This document shows positions 27,637 through 36,100 of a stretch of 64,000 bases of DNA, piece after piece. Location of the stretch: assembly GCF_900102505.1 (NCBI RefSeq), contig NZ_FMVT01000006.1:62001-126000 (forward strand), in the 5' to 3' direction. This stretch comes from Paracoccus tibetensis (GTDB lineage: Bacteria > Pseudomonadota > Alphaproteobacteria > Rhodobacterales > Rhodobacteraceae). The notes under the pieces are model-generated. The model was not told where the DNA came from, did not search any database, and was given only the letters and a program-made list of their open reading frames with translations. The position numbers and the translations under genes were made by a program. Within the stretch, counting starts at the first letter, position 1. Every line of letters begins with the position of its first letter.

Positions 27637-27667
27637 AGGTGACATCGCACCCGGAAAGGAACATCAC

Positions 27668-28066
27668 ATGGCACAGAACCCCACCGTCGACCAGATGAAG
27701 AACGACGCCAAGTCCGGCGCGAACGAGGCCAAGCGCGACCTGGAAAGTGGCGCCCGCAACATCGCGGACGAGGTCAAGACCACCGCGAACAAGCTGGCAG
27801 GCAACTCGGGCGCCGACCGCCTGATGGATCGCGGCTCGGAGCTGGCCGACGAGGCCATCGCCACCGGCCGTGAATATGCCGACCGCGCCCGCGCCGAGGC
27901 CGAGCGTCTCTACGAGACCGGCCACCAGAAGGCGCAGGAAGTCGCGCATTACGCCGAAGAGCGTTACGACGAGGTCTCCGAGATGGTGCGCCGCAACCCG
28001 GGCCAGGCGCTCGGCATCGCGGCCGGCATCGGCTTCCTGTTCGGCCTGCTGCTGTCGCGCCGCTGA
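27668..28066 (+). CDS. ElaB/YqjD/DUF883-type membrane-anchored protein
   Basis: 132 residues: a long charged amphipathic helical region (about 1-105) rich in Ala, Glu and Lys, then a C-terminal glycine-zipper-like membrane helix (RNPGQALGIAAGIGFLFGLLL) ending in Arg-Arg. This is the DUF883 architecture; E. coli members attach ribosomes to the inner membrane in stationary phase. A GGAAAGGAACATCAC leader precedes the ATG. It is followed 14 nt later by a second membrane gene. Confidence 0.88.
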   Translation: MAQNPTVDQMKNDAKSGANEAKRDLESGARNIADEVKTTANKLAGNSGADRLMDRGSELADEAIATGREYADRARAEAERLYETGHQKAQEVAHYAEERYDEVSEMVRRNPGQALGIAAGIGFLFGLLLSRR

Positions 28067-28080
28067 CAAGGGGGGCGGGC

Positions 28081-28752
28081 ATGTTCGACTTCGCGCATAA
28101 CCTGAAGCTCGCGGTGTCGGACCGCGTCAAGGGGGTCGGGCTCAAGGCCGCGGGCGGCGTCATCGCCGCCGTGGCCGCCGGCTTCCTGATCGCCGCCCTC
28201 TGGGCCTTCCTCGCCCATGAGCTGGGCTGGGGATCGGCCCTCGCCTCCCTGGCGATCGCCGTGCTGCTGCTGGTGGTGGCGGCGATCCTCTTCGTGGTGT
28301 CCAAGCCCAAGCACCGGATGCCGACCACGGACGATCTGAAGCGCGAGGTCGAGGCCCGCGTGACGCTGGCCTCGAACGCCGCCGCCGATCGTGCGCGGGC
28401 CGAGGCGGCGCGGGTCATGGACATGGCCGAGAACAAGGCCCATTCGCTGATGGACCAGGTCAGCTACCGGGCGACGAAGCTGGCGGACGACGCCGAGCGG
28501 AAGGTTTTCGGCACCGTGCGCCAGGGCGCGGTGGCCATGGGCCTCACCAGTGAGAATGTCCGCGACGTCAAGCGCCAGGCGGCCCATGGTCAGGCGGCGG
28601 TCAGCCGCGCGGCCAACAGCAATGCGGGCAGCATGGCGAAGCTGCTCGGCGCCTTTGCGGTCGGCGTGACGCTGGCGGCGAAGCTCTCCGAGCGGCGCGA
28701 CGACGACGAGGATGACTACGATTACGAGTTCGATCCCGACGACATCATCTGA
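28081..28752 (+). CDS. Phage_holin_3_6-like membrane protein
   Basis: 223 residues with two adjacent hydrophobic helices (about 23-48 and 52-78), a Lys-Pro-Lys turn, a long helical cytosolic region with many Ala/Glu/Arg, and a very acidic C-terminus (DDDEDDYDYEFDPDD). The helical hairpin matches the holin superfamily III fold that commonly sits next to DUF883 genes in Proteobacteria. There is no evidence it lyses cells. Followed by a strong terminator. Confidence 0.8.
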   Translation: MFDFAHNLKLAVSDRVKGVGLKAAGGVIAAVAAGFLIAALWAFLAHELGWGSALASLAIAVLLLVVAAILFVVSKPKHRMPTTDDLKREVEARVTLASNAAADRARAEAARVMDMAENKAHSLMDQVSYRATKLADDAERKVFGTVRQGAVAMGLTSENVRDVKRQAAHGQAAVSRAANSNAGSMAKLLGAFAVGVTLAAKLSERRDDDEDDYDYEFDPDDII

Positions 28753-28768
28753 TGGCGTCACATGGACA

Positions 28769-28795
28769 GGCCGCGGCAGTCGCCGCGGCCTTTTT
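28769..28795 (+). terminator. Rho-independent terminator of the DUF883-holin unit
   Basis: A 9-bp GC stem (28769-28777 with 28782-28790), 4-nt loop and five T. It overlaps the end of the converging gene at 28795. Confidence 0.9.
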
Positions 28796-29193
28796 CATGC
28801 GCGCCGCAGGGCCTGACGGGGCAATTCCGCGAGCAGTTCCTCGACCATCTGCATCAGGTCGGGGCGGGTGAAGGGCGAGGGAAGGGTGAGCCAGCCGCGC
28901 GCCGCGACCGCCTCGGGCGGGTCCAGATCCAGCCGGACGACCACGGGCCAGTCATGCCGTTCGGCCAGCGCGCCAAGGCCGGTCGCATCGATGTCGGACA
29001 GCGACTGCTTGGTGATGATGACGGGCAGGGCAGGGAGGGACGGAAGCGTCTCGGCCGTGTCAAGCAGCGCCTCGATCGATGCGTATCGGCGGGACAGGCA
29101 GTCGGGGCTGGCCTCGGCAAGACCCTCGGCCATGTCCTGGGCGATGAAGCTGTCGCGCTCGATGATGAGGAAGCAGAAGGGCGTATGGGCCAT
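28795..29193 (-). CDS. Degenerate (pseudo-)receiver protein
   Basis: About 132 residues. The N-terminus (FLIIERDSFIAQDMAEGL) and the alternating strand/helix pattern follow the CheY fold, but the phospho-acceptor Asp at the end of strand 3 is missing (PVIITKQSLSD) and the late Thr/Lys pair is not evident. It is probably a non-phosphorylated receiver-like adaptor. The ATG at 29193 is preferred over one seven codons upstream because the receiver fold begins there; neither has a strong ribosome site. Confidence 0.65.
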   Translation of the reverse strand: MAHTPFCFLIIERDSFIAQDMAEGLAEASPDCLSRRYASIEALLDTAETLPSLPALPVIITKQSLSDIDATGLGALAERHDWPVVVRLDLDPPEAVAARGWLTLPSPFTRPDLMQMVEELLAELPRQALRRA

Positions 29194-29279
29194 GGGGATA
29201 GTCTTGCATCCCATAGCCCATCTGGCAAACCAACATTTGTTCAGGCAAAAACCCGCCGGTCAGAGCCGCGGCAATGCTG

Positions 29280-29642
29280 TCAGGCGTTCGCTTCGCGGAT
29301 CTTCTCGGCCGCGGCCTTGTCGAAGGCGATGCTCTTCTGGTCCAGCAGCTGGTCCAGTTCGCCCGAGAGCGTCATCTCGGTGATGATGTCGCAGCCGCCG
29401 ACGAACTCGCCCTTGACGTAGAGCTGCGGGATTGTCGGCCAGTCGGAGAAGTCCTTAATGCCCTGACGGATGTCGGCGTCCTTCAGCACGTCCACGTCCT
29501 GGTAGGGCACGCCCATGTAGTTCAGCACGCCCGCGACACGGCTGGAAAAGCCGCATTGCGGCATCTCGCGCGTGCCCTTCATGAACAGCACGACGTCGTT
29601 GCTGTCGATCAGGTCCTGGATGCGGGTCTTCGCGTCGCTCAT
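29280..29642 (-). CDS. grxD: Monothiol glutaredoxin, Grx4/GrxD type
   Basis: 120 residues with the CGFS active site (Cys30) in MPQCGFS, the TIPQLYVKG glutathione-binding segment and GGCDI near residue 85. Monothiol glutaredoxins of this class bind a [2Fe-2S] cluster, deliver it to targets and pair with BolA proteins. The bolA-like gene lies 55 nt upstream on the same strand, so the two are probably co-transcribed. Confidence 0.96.
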   Translation of the reverse strand: MSDAKTRIQDLIDSNDVVLFMKGTREMPQCGFSSRVAGVLNYMGVPYQDVDVLKDADIRQGIKDFSDWPTIPQLYVKGEFVGGCDIITEMTLSGELDQLLDQKSIAFDKAAAEKIREANA

Positions 29643-29697
29643 CGGGTGGTCCTTTCAGGTGCGGCCGGCCCCGCGGGGCGGCCGTGTCGGTGCGGGC

Positions 29698-29940
29698 TCA
29701 GTCAGGGGCCTTGGTGGTCAGCGCCAGCGCGTGGAGGGCGCCGGAGGGGCCGTCCATCTTGCCTTGCAGCGCGGCATAGACGGCACGCTGCTGCTGGACG
29801 CGGTTCTGGCCTCGGAAGCTCTCGTCGATGACCTCGGCGGCGTAGTGGTTCCCGTCGCCGGCCAGGTCCGTCACCGTGATCCGGGCGCTCGGGAACGCCG
29901 CGCGGATCAGGGCCTCGATCTCATGAGCTTCCATCGCCAT
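29698..29940 (-). CDS. BolA/IbaG family protein
   Basis: 80 residues; ATG at 29940 follows GGAAGGATTTGCCC. The BolA fold is seen in the ITVTDLAGDGNHYAAEVIDESF segment (invariant His in the GNHY loop) and the helix RVQQQRAVYAAL. It should form a [2Fe-2S]-bridged heterodimer with the adjacent glutaredoxin, acting in iron-sulfur trafficking or iron sensing. From memory, bolA and grxD often follow purL in Rhodobacterales; here purL is 30 kb away. Confidence 0.93.
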   Translation of the reverse strand: MAMEAHEIEALIRAAFPSARITVTDLAGDGNHYAAEVIDESFRGQNRVQQQRAVYAALQGKMDGPSGALHALALTTKAPD

Positions 29941-30044
29941 GGGCAAATCCTTCCATCCGTTCCGTTGGATGTAGGCCATGCCGGAAGGGCCTGCAAGGGC
30001 AGGCAGAGGCGGTGTGGGGCAACGCCTCCGCCGCTGGTGCCTGA

Positions 30045-30212
30045 TCAGGGGCTGGTCGCCGCGCCCACGGTGCCGCCGACCACGGCGCCGGCAGGACCGG
30101 CCAGGACAGCGCCGCCGAGACCGCCGGTCGCCGCCCGCTCGGTCGGGGTGTTGCCGCAAGCGGCGAGGACCGCAAGAACGCCGCCGCAGAGCGCAAATTT
30201 CATCGTCTTCAT
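30045..30212 (-). CDS. Tiny glycine-zipper lipoprotein (55 aa)
   Basis: Starts at ATG 30212 after AAAGGATATCCAG. A lipobox LAAC puts the lipidated Cys at residue 19. The mature part alternates Gly/Ala/Val (GGLGGAVLAGPAGAVVGG), a glycine-zipper membrane segment as in osmotically induced lipoproteins. Too short for most gene callers. Probably outer-membrane or periplasmic; function unknown. Confidence 0.75.
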   Translation of the reverse strand: MKTMKFALCGGVLAVLAACGNTPTERAATGGLGGAVLAGPAGAVVGGTVGAATSP

Positions 30213-30354
30213 CTGGATATCCTTTGATAAAGCGCCGGTGCTGGCGCAGGGGGACAGGGGAAGAAGCCTCGAGAACGTGATCGGTTCCCCCTTGACAGAA
30301 CGGGAAGGGGCGGCGCCCGGAGGTGCCGCCCTTTCTTGCCGCCAGATCGGGCGA

Positions 30355-30501
30355 TCACATGCCGACTTGGGCCTGCGCGCTTTCCGACTGAATCACCTGC
30401 CCGGCCGTCGAGATGTCGCGACCGGCGCCCTGCACCGTCTCGCAGGCCGCAAGGCCCATCACCGCCAGAACCGCGCCGAGGCCGAGAAATTTCTTCGCCA
30501 T
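30355..30501 (-). CDS. Entericidin-type small lipoprotein (48 aa)
   Basis: ATG at 30501 with AGGAG 7 nt upstream. Signal peptide with lipobox LAAC (Cys20), followed by ETVQGAGRDISTAGQ, the hallmark of the entericidin A/B family. A GC stem-loop at 30308-30331 beyond the stop may end the transcript. Entericidins are stress-related envelope lipoproteins. No second (antidote) copy is adjacent. Confidence 0.85.
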   Translation of the reverse strand: MAKKFLGLGAVLAVMGLAACETVQGAGRDISTAGQVIQSESAQAQVGM

Positions 30502-30622
30502 GTCCTGCTCCTTGAGGTTGATATGGCAGAAGAACGTGGGCGCGCCCGGTGGGTTCCGCCTTCCGAAGGCGACGCCGGAGCGGAGGCAGATTTCGGCAGA
30601 GACGGCGCGCCCGCCTGCGCGC

Positions 30623-31801
30623 TCACTCCGGCAGGACCTCGCGCAGATAGGCCAGCATGTTGCCGCCCATCACCTTGGCGATCTGGCTTTCGGTGAGGCC
30701 CGCGTCCAGCAGCGCCTGTGTCAGCGCCGGCAGATGGGCGGCGTCAAAGGGCGTGTCCACCGAGCCGTCCCAGTCAGAGCCGAGCGAGACGTGATCCTCG
30801 CCCACCAGTCGGGTCGCCGCGACGATGGCGCCGGCGACATCGGCGGGCGTGCGGCCGCAGACGACGTCGGACCAGAAGCCGATGCCGATCAGCCCGCCCG
30901 ACGCCGCAATGGCCTGCACCAGATCGTCGGGGATGTTGCGCGGGCTGGGGCAGTGGCTGTGGATGCCGGTATGGGACAGGACCGGCCGCGTGCCGGGGAT
31001 CTCCAGCACGTCGCGCACGATCTGCGGCGAGGCGTGGGTCAGGTCGATGATCATGCCCCGCGCCATCATCCCGTCGACGATCTGCCGGCCGAAATCCGTC
31101 AGCCCGTCGCCCGAGCCGCCCTCGCCATGCAGGCTCCCGCCCAGCTCGTTGTCGAAGAAATGCGTGAGGCCCATTAGGCGGAAGCCGGCATCGTAAAGGA
31201 CCTGAAGGTTCGCGATGTCGCCTTCCAGCGGATGCCCACCCTCGCTGCCCAGCAGCGCGCCGAGCTGCGGCGTGCCCGCGGCGCGCGTCTCGATCAGCGC
31301 CTCCAGATCGGCGCGGCTGCGGATGATGCGGACCTCATCCGGCGCGCGCTCGGCGGCGCGGGCGAGGGCCTCAGCCTGAACCAGCGCCCGCGCGCGCAGC
31401 GAGAACCAGGCGCCGGGCGGGCGCAGCTGGCCGATGAAGAGGGGGGTGATGTTGTCGCGCGCCTCGGTTTCGTTGTGCTCGTAGTTCTGCCCGCGCGGGC
31501 TTTTCGTGACCGTGGTCAGCACCTGCAGCGCCACATTCCCCTCGCGCAGGCGCGGGATGTCGGTATGGCCCTGCGCGACGCGGCGCAGCGGGTCGCGGCC
31601 CCAGAGCAGCATGTCCGAATGCCAGTCGCCGATGAAGAGGCGTTCGTGCAGCGCCTCGGCCTCGGGGCTGACCGGCCAGCCGCTCTCGGGCATGGTCACG
31701 GGGTTCAGGTCGCGCTCGACCCAGGCCGGCGCGAGGCTGAAGAAGGCGATGGCCGCAAGGACGAGGAGGGCCGCGAGCCCCCAGAGGATGCGCCGGATCA
31801 T
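30623..31801 (-). CDS. Membrane dipeptidase (peptidase M19)
   Basis: 392 residues with an N-terminal membrane anchor (about 5-27) and then a renal-dipeptidase-type TIM barrel. The metal site is recognisable: GDWHSDMLLWG (the HxD pair near residue 60), GSEGGHPLEGD (Glu ligand near 187), MIIDLTHAS and VLSHTGIHSHC (His ligands), then SLGSDWDGSV near 345. It would hydrolyse dipeptides, possibly with D-residues, on the periplasmic face. It starts 56 nt after the end of mcm on the same strand. Confidence 0.92.
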   Translation of the reverse strand: MIRRILWGLAALLVLAAIAFFSLAPAWVERDLNPVTMPESGWPVSPEAEALHERLFIGDWHSDMLLWGRDPLRRVAQGHTDIPRLREGNVALQVLTTVTKSPRGQNYEHNETEARDNITPLFIGQLRPPGAWFSLRARALVQAEALARAAERAPDEVRIIRSRADLEALIETRAAGTPQLGALLGSEGGHPLEGDIANLQVLYDAGFRLMGLTHFFDNELGGSLHGEGGSGDGLTDFGRQIVDGMMARGMIIDLTHASPQIVRDVLEIPGTRPVLSHTGIHSHCPSPRNIPDDLVQAIAASGGLIGIGFWSDVVCGRTPADVAGAIVAATRLVGEDHVSLGSDWDGSVDTPFDAAHLPALTQALLDAGLTESQIAKVMGGNMLAYLREVLPE

Positions 31802-31856
31802 GCTGTCTCCCGTTTTACGGGCAGCATAGCGCGCCCGCGCCCTGATGGAACGGGCG

Positions 31857-33989
31857 TCAGGTGCGCGTCTCGCGGATCAGGCGCAGGATGTCGGCGGCGG
31901 CCGAGGGGATGTTGGTGCCCGGCCCGAAGATCGCCTTAACCCCGGCCTTCTTCAGGAAGTCGTAGTCCTGCTGCGGAATGACGCCGCCGCAGATCACCAG
32001 GATGTCCTCGGCCCCCGCCGCCTTCAGCGCCTCGATCAGTTTCGGGGCCAGCGTCTTGTGCCCCGCCGCCTGGCTGGAGATGCCGACGACATGCACGTCG
32101 TTGTCCACCGCGTCCTGCGCCGCCTCCTCGGGCGTCTGGAAGAGCGGCCCCACATCGACGTCGAAGCCGATGTCGGCGAAGGCGGTGGCGATCACCTTGG
32201 CACCGCGGTCGTGTCCGTCCTGACCCATCTTCACGACCAGCATCCGGGGGCGGCGGCCTTCTTCCTCGGCGAAGGCCTCCACGTCGCGCTGGATCTGGGC
32301 GAAGCCCTCGTCGCCCTCGTAGGCGGCGCCGTAGACGCCGGCGAGGGTGCGGACCTCGGCGCGGTGGCGGCCGAACTCGTCTTCCATGGCCATGCTGATC
32401 TCTCCGACTGTGGCGCGGGCGCGGGCGGCCTCGACGGCCGCTTCCAGAAGGTTGCCGCCCATCCGGGCGCGGCGGGTGATCTCGGCCAGGCTGGCCTTGA
32501 CCGCAGACTCGTCGCGGGCCTCGCGGATGCGCTCGAGCCGGGCGATCTGGCTGTCCCGGACGGCGACATTGTCGATGTCGAGGATGTCGATCGGGTCTTC
32601 CTTGTCCTTGCGGTACTTGTTGACCCCCACGATCACGTCCTCGCCCCGGTCGATCAGCGCCTGCCGGCGGGCCGCCGTCTCCTCGATCCGCAGCTTCGGC
32701 ATCCCCGAGGCGACGGCCTTGGTCATGCCGCCCATCTCCTCGACCTCCTCGATCAGCGCCCAAGCCTGCTCGGCCAGCTGCGCGGTCAGGCTTTCGATGT
32801 AGTAGCTGCCCGCCAGCGGATCGACGACATGCGTGATGCCCGTCTCCTCCTGAAGGATCAGCTGGGTGTTGCGGGCGATGCGGGCGCTGAACTCGGTCGG
32901 CAGGGCGATGGCCTCGTCCAGCGCGTTGGTGTGCAGCGACTGCGTGCCGCCAAGCGCCGCCGACATCGCCTCATACGCGGTGCGAATGACGTTGTTGTAA
33001 GGGTCCTGCTCCTGCAAGGAGACGCCCGAGGTCTGGCAATGCGTCCGCAGCATCAGGCTGCCGGGCTTCTTGGGCGAAAACTCGGTCATGATGCGGTGCC
33101 AGAGCAGGCGCGCGGCGCGGAGCTTGGCGATCTCCATGAAGAAGTTCATGCCGATGGCGAAGAAGAACGAGAGCCGCCCGGCGAAGGCGTCCACGTCCAT
33201 GCCTGCCGCGATCGCGGCGCGGACATATTCGCGCCCGTCGGCCAGCGTGTAGGCCAGTTCCTGCACGAGGTTCGCGCCGGCCTCCTGCATGTGGTAGCCC
33301 GAGATCGAGATGGAGTTGAACTTCGGCATCTCGGTCGCCGTGTACTCGATGATGTCCGCGATGATCCGCATCGAGGGCTCGGGCGGGTAGATGTAGGTGT
33401 TGCGGACCATGAATTCCTTGAGGATGTCGTTCTGGATGGTCCCGGACAGCTGGGCGCGGGAATGGCCCTGCTCCTCGCCCGTCACGATGAAGTTCGCCAG
33501 GATCGGGATGACGGCGCCGTTCATCGTCATCGAGACCGAGACCTGATCCAGCGGGATGCCGTCGAAGAGGATCTTCATGTCCTCGACGCTGTCAATGGCG
33601 ACGCCGGCCTTGCCCACGTCGCCGACGACGCGCGGGTGGTCGCTGTCATAGCCGCGATGGGTGGCGAGGTCGAAGGCGACGGACACGCCCTGCTGCCCCG
33701 CGGCTAGGGCGCGACGATAGAACGCATTCGATTCCTCGGCCGTCGAGAAGCCGGCATATTGCCGGATCGTCCAGGGGCGGCCGGCATACATCGTCGCGCG
33801 CGGGCCGCGGGTGAAGGGCGCAAAGCCGGGCAAGCTGCCCAGATGGTCCAGCCCAGCAAGGTCGTCCTCCGTATAGAGGGGCTTCACCGGGATGCCTTCC
33901 AGCGTCGCCCAGGTCAGCTCGGCCGGATCACGGCCCTTCAACTCGCGGCTCGCCAAGGCCTGCCAGTCCTGAAGCGTCGGTTTTGTCAT
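31857..33989 (-). CDS. mcm: Methylmalonyl-CoA mutase, single-chain
   Basis: 710 residues. The N-terminal TIM-barrel half carries the substrate-binding core ([14 protein letters not shown] near residue 70), and the C-terminal flavodoxin-like half binds adenosylcobalamin through His593 in DGHDRGAK. It converts methylmalonyl-CoA to succinyl-CoA, the last step of propionyl-CoA assimilation, and works with pccA and pccB further along this strand. No epimerase gene is in the window. The mutase chaperone meaB is not adjacent. Confidence 0.97.
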   Translation of the reverse strand: MTKPTLQDWQALASRELKGRDPAELTWATLEGIPVKPLYTEDDLAGLDHLGSLPGFAPFTRGPRATMYAGRPWTIRQYAGFSTAEESNAFYRRALAAGQQGVSVAFDLATHRGYDSDHPRVVGDVGKAGVAIDSVEDMKILFDGIPLDQVSVSMTMNGAVIPILANFIVTGEEQGHSRAQLSGTIQNDILKEFMVRNTYIYPPEPSMRIIADIIEYTATEMPKFNSISISGYHMQEAGANLVQELAYTLADGREYVRAAIAAGMDVDAFAGRLSFFFAIGMNFFMEIAKLRAARLLWHRIMTEFSPKKPGSLMLRTHCQTSGVSLQEQDPYNNVIRTAYEAMSAALGGTQSLHTNALDEAIALPTEFSARIARNTQLILQEETGITHVVDPLAGSYYIESLTAQLAEQAWALIEEVEEMGGMTKAVASGMPKLRIEETAARRQALIDRGEDVIVGVNKYRKDKEDPIDILDIDNVAVRDSQIARLERIREARDESAVKASLAEITRRARMGGNLLEAAVEAARARATVGEISMAMEDEFGRHRAEVRTLAGVYGAAYEGDEGFAQIQRDVEAFAEEEGRRPRMLVVKMGQDGHDRGAKVIATAFADIGFDVDVGPLFQTPEEAAQDAVDNDVHVVGISSQAAGHKTLAPKLIEALKAAGAEDILVICGGVIPQQDYDFLKKAGVKAIFGPGTNIPSAAADILRLIRETRT

Positions 33990-34046
33990 GATCCGTCCTT
34001 TCCCGCGAGGCCGCTTGCCCTATATTCTAGACAGCAAGAGGTGCCG

Positions 34047-34637
34047 ATGAAGTTGAAATTCCTGCTATTCGCCACGCTCGTGGCCGCGATGGGGCCGGGG
34101 CGGGACGCGCCGCCGCCCGATCCCGACACCGTCGGCGAACCCGCGACGGCGCCCCAGGCCGCCTCGCGCGCCGAGCCCGCGCGCAATCCCGCCCGCCTGC
34201 CGCCGGTCACCGCCGAGCCCGCGCCGCCCGCCGCCCCGCAGGAGCCGCCGACCGAGGCCAGCGCGACGCCCGAGCTGACGGTTCTCACCGCCGCGGATGC
34301 CGAGCCGGCCCAGTTCCTCTGGCAGCAGCGCCCCATCGTCGTCTTCGCCGACACGCCCGGCGATCCGGCCTTCAACGAGCAGATGCGGATGCTGACGCAG
34401 GGCGCGGCGACGCTGATCCAGCGCGACGCGCTCGTCATCACCGACACGGACCCGGCGGCCAACAGCATCTGGCGCCAGCAGCTGCGCCCGAGTGGCTTCT
34501 CGCTGGTGATCCTGGACAAGGACGGGCAGGTCAAGCAGCGCAAGCCCTCGCCCTGGACCGTGCGCGAGATCGGGCGCGCCATCGACCGCTTCCCCCTGCG
34601 CCGGCAAGAGATGGGGCGCGCGGCGGTGTTGCCGTAA
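34047..34637 (+). CDS. Exported DUF4174 protein
   Basis: 196 residues: short hydrophobic N-terminus (1-15, a weak signal peptide), a Pro/Ala-rich linker (20-85) and a C-terminal thioredoxin-like DUF4174 domain (about 90-196) with WQQRPIVVFAD, then SLVILDKDGQVKQR. A second DUF4174 gene lies at 35658. Function unknown; redox-active cysteines are absent. RBS AAGAGGTG precedes the ATG. Confidence 0.75.
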   Translation: MKLKFLLFATLVAAMGPGRDAPPPDPDTVGEPATAPQAASRAEPARNPARLPPVTAEPAPPAAPQEPPTEASATPELTVLTAADAEPAQFLWQQRPIVVFADTPGDPAFNEQMRMLTQGAATLIQRDALVITDTDPAANSIWRQQLRPSGFSLVILDKDGQVKQRKPSPWTVREIGRAIDRFPLRRQEMGRAAVLP

Positions 34638-34652
34638 CCAGTCCGGCGAAAC

Positions 34653-34681
34653 TTGTGGAATTGCGGCGCGTTTCCTATATC
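34653..34681 (+). promoter_or_regulatory. Promoter-like element before the small ORF at 34728
   Basis: TTGTGG (34653-34658) and TATATC (34676-34681) are separated by 17 nt, a plausible housekeeping promoter in a short AT-richer segment just after the DUF4174 gene. Predicted start near 34688. Confidence 0.4.
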
Positions 34682-34727
34682 CTTGACAGGCGCGGGCAAG
34701 GGGCCTGCGCGATGGAGGAGATGGGCC

Positions 34728-34925
34728 ATGGCCAATTCGACCGCAGCAGAGCGCCGGACGATCCGCCCGGTCACCGCGTCCGAGCCACGGCCCGAGACGC
34801 GCCTCGACAGCCGCAGCCCGTCCGAGCCGCAGAAGAAGCCGAAGCTCCTGCGCGCCAACGAACTCGTGCGGGCCATCGGTCTTCCCCCCATCACCGGAAG
34901 CTCCGGTCCGAAGCTCTGGTACTGA
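34728..34925 (+). CDS. Small basic protein of unknown function (65 aa)
   Basis: A 65-residue protein with an excellent GGAGGAG ribosome site 7 nt upstream. It is hydrophilic, rich in Arg, Ser and Pro, with a C-terminal conserved-looking segment LLRANELVRAIGLPPITG. No family recognised. Its end overlaps the end of the converging gene at 34891 by 35 nt. Confidence 0.6.
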   Translation: MANSTAAERRTIRPVTASEPRPETRLDSRSPSEPQKKPKLLRANELVRAIGLPPITGSSGPKLWY

Positions 34926-35583
34926 GCCCCGAACTTCCCGCGCCTGAGCCGCCAAGCCCCGCGCGCAGCTGATCCAGCTCGGCCGGCAGGCGCTGCGCGA
35001 TTTCGCGCGCCCGTGCCTCGCGGCCCTCGGCGATCATCCTCTCGAGCGTTTCCCCTGAGCCTTGCAGGCTGACCGTCAGCACGGTGATTGCCTCGAAGCC
35101 CGCGTCGCGCGCCTGTGCTGAGAGCGACAGGTAGTCCTCCATCATCCGCGCCGCCTTCTGCGAGTCCTGGCGCACGATCCGCCGCAATTCGCGCGCCAGC
35201 GCCGACATGACGGACAAAAGCCGGTAATAGATGACCACGGGGTCGATGACCGGGGCGGGCAGCACGTGGATCTCGGCGATGAGGGCGGCGAAGATCCGGT
35301 CGTTCACCTCCTGCGGCAGGATCGGGACGACGGCGCCGCTGCGGACGCTCTCGATCAGGCTTGCCGCGTCCTCGGGGCTGGGCACCTGCAGCTCCAGCGC
35401 GACGACATAGGCGCGGATCTCGGCCAGCAGGGCGCGCTGGATGTCTTCTTCGCGCGAGCGGCGCAGGCGGTCGTCCCGCCGGCGGTTCTGGGCGGCGGCG
35501 ACCAGCCAGCCGGTGGCGACCACCACGCCCGCGACCACCGCCTGCAGCACCTGCGGGCTGACAAGGTTTTCCAGCGGGATCAT
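34891..35583 (-). CDS. Membrane-anchored helical hypothetical protein
   Basis: 230 residues starting at ATG 35583. A single N-terminal membrane helix (about 9-29) is followed by a charged coiled-coil-like segment (RRRDDRLRRSREED) and a long all-helical cytosolic domain. I recognise no motif. It is divergent from the second DUF4174 gene and converges on the 65-residue gene. Confidence 0.65.
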   Translation of the reverse strand: MIPLENLVSPQVLQAVVAGVVVATGWLVAAAQNRRRDDRLRRSREEDIQRALLAEIRAYVVALELQVPSPEDAASLIESVRSGAVVPILPQEVNDRIFAALIAEIHVLPAPVIDPVVIYYRLLSVMSALARELRRIVRQDSQKAARMMEDYLSLSAQARDAGFEAITVLTVSLQGSGETLERMIAEGREARAREIAQRLPAELDQLRAGLGGSGAGSSGLSTRASDRSFR

Positions 35584-35657
35584 GCCGGGCCCCACACGTC
35601 CCGCGGGAACCGATGCCGCGCCTGATGCGTCACCCTGACTGCGACACGGAGGACGCC

Positions 35658-36062
35658 ATGCGACTTGCCCGATTGACCGCACTTCTGGCCGGGGTGATGC
35701 CCGGCCTCGCCCAGGCCGTCCAGCCGGGCGATCTGTCGCCGCAACCGCTGCAGGAAGGCACGCTGGAGAGCCTGCGCTGGCAGGCCCGGCCCGTCGTGAT
35801 TCTGGGCGAGGGCGCCGAGGTCGAGGCGCAGATCGGCGCGCTGATGGCCGAGGCCGGCGCCCTGCGCGAGCGGGACGTGGTGCTGCTGACCGACGGGCCG
35901 GGCGCCGCGCCGCTGCGCGAGCGGGCGGGCGAGGGGTTCATCGTCATGCTGATCGGCAAGGACGGGGGCGTGAAGCTGACCCAGAACAGCATGATCGACC
36001 CGACCGAGATCGTCTCGCTGATCGACACCATGCCCATGCGCCAGCAGGAGGCGCGCGACTAG
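35658..36062 (+). CDS. DUF4174 protein, paralogue of 34047
   Basis: 134 residues with a signal peptide (about 1-19, GLAQA) and an almost minimal DUF4174 domain: WQARPVVILGEG, then FIVMLIGKDGGVKLTQNSM and TEIVSLIDTMPMRQQE, matching the C-terminus of the 34047 protein (IDRFPLRRQEM). ATG 35658 follows CGGAGGACGCC. Two paralogues within 1.6 kb suggest duplication with loss or gain of the Pro-rich linker. Periplasmic, function unknown. Confidence 0.8.
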   Translation: MRLARLTALLAGVMPGLAQAVQPGDLSPQPLQEGTLESLRWQARPVVILGEGAEVEAQIGALMAEAGALRERDVVLLTDGPGAAPLRERAGEGFIVMLIGKDGGVKLTQNSMIDPTEIVSLIDTMPMRQQEARD

Positions 36063-36100
36063 GCCGCGCGCCGCAGTTTCCGGATGGCGCGCGGGGCGCG

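Larger units (their letters stand above)
27170..27667. other. Non-coding junction between island and core genome
   Basis: About 500 bp without a convincing gene. It contains a short CCGGCC/GGCCGG hairpin (around 27211-27226), the 14-bp palindrome at 27395-27408, and the stem-loop at 27611-27636 before the next gene. GC rises to core values after about 27480, so the island probably ends between 27400 and 27500. I found no copy of the tRNA-Leu 3' end here. Confidence 0.55.

Noticed and set aside
21850..27660. Direct repeat of the tRNA-Leu 3' end marking an attachment site
   Set aside because: I looked for the T-arm/acceptor sequence in the gaps at 25.6-26.1 and 27.2-27.7 kb and found none; no integrase gene is present.
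30302..30337. Plus-strand terminator at a GC hairpin followed by TTTCTT
   Set aside because: No plus-strand gene ends there; it is more likely the 3' hairpin of the minus-strand entericidin gene, with a weak U tail.
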